A stretch of DNA of 64,000 bases, from the NCBI GenBank assembly GCA_963693085.1, contig OY856409.1, positions 660,981,591-661,045,590 on the forward strand, given 5' to 3'. How positions within the stretch are numbered: position 1 is the stretch's first letter; each line of letters starts with the position of its first letter. Under the pieces are notes generated by a model. It was not told the origin of the DNA and searched no databases. It was given only the letters and a program-made list of their open reading frames with translations. Shown here in pieces: positions 61,211 to 64,000 of the stretch. The stretch comes from Alisma plantago-aquatica. Its lineage: Eukaryota; Streptophyta; Magnoliopsida; Alismatales; Alismataceae. Both the position numbers and the translations under genes were made by a program.

Positions 61211-62768
61211 GGCGTGATCGTTTCCAGCTCTTCAATGGTGGATAGTCTAAAGCGTTGAGCAGAAAAAAGGGGTTGTGAAAATAGTGAAACTAAGAGATCA
61301 AAAATTTGGAAGAAAAAAAAAGGTGAAGGTGCAGTGTGGATATTTATCATGTCCAATCGAGCCCTTATGCATGGGTGACTTCTTGTTCTTTTAGGGGCTT
61401 ATTCTCTCTCCCTTATTCTTAGTGTGTCTTGCATGTGATGAGGATTTCTTCTTCCTACCGTGCTAATGTGCCTCGAAGCCCTATTTATACAAAAAAATTG
61501 CTTGATCTCCCGCAATATCATTGTAGAGCTTTTTTTTAGGTTCTACCTCTGATTCTTTGCAAGGGGCGGTCTCCCTTCAACTCCTGCTCATTGGGCAGTG
61601 CACCCCCAACCCCTTCAATATTACGGCGGCCCATCTACTGAGGAATCTCTTTGTTTCTACCTCCTAAACCTATAACCTTTCAATTGAAGATTTGATTCAG
61701 CACCCTCCCAACCCTCGTGTGCAATCCTTTTTTTGGAGGGGGTGGATTATTGTCTATTTTTCAATCCAACAACTCTTTCTCTTTGTAGTTGGGGTTCAGG
61801 AGATATCATTAGAGAAAGAGAGGATGAGGAGAGAGAGAAAGTATGAACAGGGAGTATGAGAGAGATGATATTTATCAGTCCAGGTCATTTTGATCTTCAT
61901 GGAGCTTTCTTGTTATTTAGCACATTTATCTCCCGATGCCTTTTTGGCACCTCATTCCCACTAAGCATCGTGTATCCAGTGCATCACCAGTGTATCTCTT
62001 TCCAAATGGCATTGTGCTTCTTCATGTGCTTCTTCATGTTTGTGACACAATATGCATGTGAGTTGGCTATATGTGTTTATTCCAATAGGGCACCACTTTC
62101 ATGCGACGTTGAAGGATCTCAATTGCAACATTGACATGTTGGAACAACACTTTTTGCAATTATTCCAACGTCTTTTCCATCCAATATTAGTGTTGTGGCG
62201 ATCTTGTTGCATTCTCAAGAGATAGATGGTCGTTTTTCAGATTTTTCACAAGCTCTTCGATATCTTGCCTGCAAATATTGCACCTGTAAGGTTGATGTTC
62301 GTCTAGATTTTATCTTCATTGAGCTACTTTATTCATGTCTTCTCCAATTTGCATCAATTATTTCTCAAGTGTGAGATGATGCTTCTGGTGATCTACTTGG
62401 GCTTTCCTTGATGGCGTCTTTCATTCCTATCAAGCCCCCAAGATTCGTGTTCCAGATTTAGATTTGCACAATATTCATCATCACCTCATCATGTAGGGTT
62501 GTAAATGGATAGGGTATTACCATTTTACCCACCACCAATACCTTGTAGGGTAGAGTAAGGCTAAGTATATTTTTTACCCACCACTTATTTACACTTTACC
62601 TAATTTACCCGCATCTAAAGAGGGTAGGATATTGGAATAAGTTTTAACCTACTTGTTTCATCCATTTATCCATTAGTTTAAGTTGAATTAGTAACTTACG
62701 GTTCTAATATGTTTATCAATGCCTAGTAAAACCCCAAACAGCCTGACCTCTACTTTCTTAATTTGTGC
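61211..62768. other. Degenerate, possibly Copia, interior and unassigned DNA
   Basis: Probably the same host sequence as 59486-60205 continued after the hAT-like insertion. Open frames (for example 61856-62134) show no domain. 62490-62650 (TAGGGTTGTAAATGG..., repeated TTTACCC) looks like another short mobile element without clear ends. Confidence 0.35.
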
Positions 62769-63089
62769 CAGTGTTCAGAAAATCGGCCTAATCGGCCGAA
62801 TAATCGGTTTTGGGGGTCTACCGCTCCGAATATGAATAATCGGCCTATAATCGGTCCAGGACCGATTAATCGGCCGTTCGGGGGAATAATCGGCCGATTA
62901 ATCGGCGATTTTCAAAATCAAATGCTAGCAATAAAAAAAAATTTACATGAATTTTTTCTAATACTACTATTGCTCATTACAATTACATTCTCTTCTTCCA
63001 CCTTTACATATTTGGTTTTCTCCTCATATTTTCTCAATAAGTTTATAGTTAATGTTTATTGAACTGATCCTTATCGTTGATGTTTTCTT

Positions 63090-63400
63090 CTCTAATTTCA
63101 TCAATGTTTCTAATTACTTCTTAATGCAATATTAATCTATGACTTATCAATGTTTCTAATTACTTATCAATGTTTCTTCTCTAATTTCATCAATGTTTCA
63201 AGTTACTTATTAATGCAATATTAGTCTATTACTTATCAATGTTTCTAATTACTTCTTAATGCAATATTAGTCTATGACTTATCAAAGTTTCTAATTACTT
63301 ATTAATGCAATATTAGTCTATTACTTATCAATGTTTATAATTACTTATTAATGTGATATTAGTCTATGACTTATCAATGTTTGTAATTACTTATCAATGT
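63090..63400. repeat. ~46-bp minisatellite inside hAT-like element 2
   Basis: About five to six imperfect units of TCAATGTTTCTAATTACTT plus TTAATGCAATATTAGTCTAT and GACTTA. It continues weakly after the SINE (63590-63670). Confidence 0.85.
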
Positions 63401-63411
63401 TTTCTTCTCTA

Positions 63412-63573
63412 CCCGGCCGCTGTGGCTCGGTTGGTTAGGCACGGCTTGGCCCCCCCGGGGGTCCCGGGTTCGAAACCTGCCGTTTCACATCGTATTTACA
63501 ACCTCTTGGGTCATCCGGGCTCTTGCACCTGTTTGGGGAGGGGGGCCTAATGGCCCTTTCATATCCAAAAAAA
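63412..63573 (+). mobile_element. tRNA-derived SINE with 16-bp TSD
   Basis: About 162 bp with an A-box-like TGGCTCGGTTGG (63421), a perfect B-box-type GGTTCGAAACC (63468) and a poly(A) tail. Flanked by identical 16-bp direct repeats AATGTTTTCTTCTCTA (63396-63411 and 63574-63589). Inserted into hAT-like element 2, so younger than it. Confidence 0.93.
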
Positions 63574-63845
63574 AATGTTTTCTTCTCTAATTTCATCAAT
63601 GTTTCTAACTACTTATGAATTCAATATTAGTCTATTACTTATAAATGTTTCTAATTACTTATCATTGTCATTATTATATGGTCAATATATAATTTACATA
63701 TATTTATGATTAATATTTTAAAAAAAATCAAAACCGATTAAAACCGAATATTCTCCCGCTTATACTCCCGCATACCGTATATACTCTATTCGGTACCCTC
63801 TCCGCCCGTACACCGATTACCGCTTTTCAGAACAATGATATGTGC

Positions 63846-64000
63846 TATTATTTAATTCCATCAACTCCATTAGAAAAATGACAGCATGCCACACTTTTAT
63901 AACCATAGAGAGAGAGAAAAGAATTCCTCAATGAGAAATAATATACTAAAAATGTTAGACATTATTTGTAAAAATAAATGCTTGACTTAAATATTAGTAT
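63846..64000. other. Spacer at window end
   Basis: AT-rich, nothing recognised. Confidence 0.4.

Larger units (their letters stand above)
62769..63837. mobile_element. Non-autonomous hAT-like element 2
   Basis: 1,069 bp including a later SINE insertion. Ends are CAGTGTTCAG and CAGAACAATG. Flanked by ATTTGTGC (62761-62768) and ATATGTGC (63838-63845), an 8-bp TSD with one mismatch. The right end is clearly related to that of element 1 (CTCCCGC, CTCTAT.CGGTACCCT). The left end is packed with AATCGG motifs, often as AATCGGCCGATTAATCGG. No transposase. Confidence 0.85.

Noticed and set aside
63421..63480. Functional tRNA gene
   Set aside because: A and B boxes are present, but the sequence is a SINE head with poly(A) tail and TSD; no full cloverleaf was apparent.

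Overview
The window looks like repeat-rich intergenic DNA from a flowering plant. A monocot is more likely than a eudicot: the one clear protein gene (69-512) is short, apparently intronless and very GC-rich, against an otherwise AT-rich background. Nearly everything else is transposable elements in several layers of nesting. No bacterial-type operons, CRISPR arrays or rRNA genes are visible, and no stand-alone tRNA genes were recognised.

Region by region: (1) 1-512, a small alanine-rich membrane-protein gene. (2) 1132-16876, a direct tandem duplication of a ~7.7-kb block. It holds a decayed LINE with an internally duplicated ORF1 region, a tRNA-derived SINE and MITE-like DNA, and each copy ends inside a Copia LTR. 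Copy 1 later gained a 480-bp MITE with a TTA target duplication; copy 2 keeps the empty site. (3) 16027-20839, the Copia element whose 5' LTR supplied the duplication breakpoint. It has gag, protease and integrase remnants, but most of reverse transcriptase/RNase H is replaced by ~380 bp of unrelated sequence. (4) 21826-26840, a possible last exon of an unidentified host gene on the minus strand, then a decayed minus-strand LINE with ORF1 and ORF2. (5) 27578-51969, a very large LTR element with ~4.1-4.3-kb LTRs, an initiator-Met-type PBS and a ~2.5-kb non-coding interior (LARD-like). Its 5' LTR is split by a 5,954-bp LTR-like insertion (29029-34982, TSD ATGAT) and carries a SINE with an 18-bp TSD. 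Its interior is split by another LTR element (about 40350-47792). (6) 51970-60205, decayed LTR-type repeats, short tandem repeats and low-information DNA. (7) 60206-61210 and 62769-63837, two related non-autonomous hAT-like elements, each with a near-perfect 8-bp TSD; the second carries a SINE with a 16-bp TSD.

No element here appears competent to move by itself. The LINEs carry stops, frameshifts or a lost catalytic residue, the Copia element lacks RT/RNase H, and the other elements are non-coding, so all would depend on enzymes made elsewhere. The informative content is the order of events: insertions, target-site duplications, an empty site, a tandem duplication with a mapped junction, and tandem arrays inside a giant LTR that carry telobox and AACGG motifs. 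Identity statements are estimates by eye. TE family assignments rest on domain motifs and terminal structure, not on database searches.
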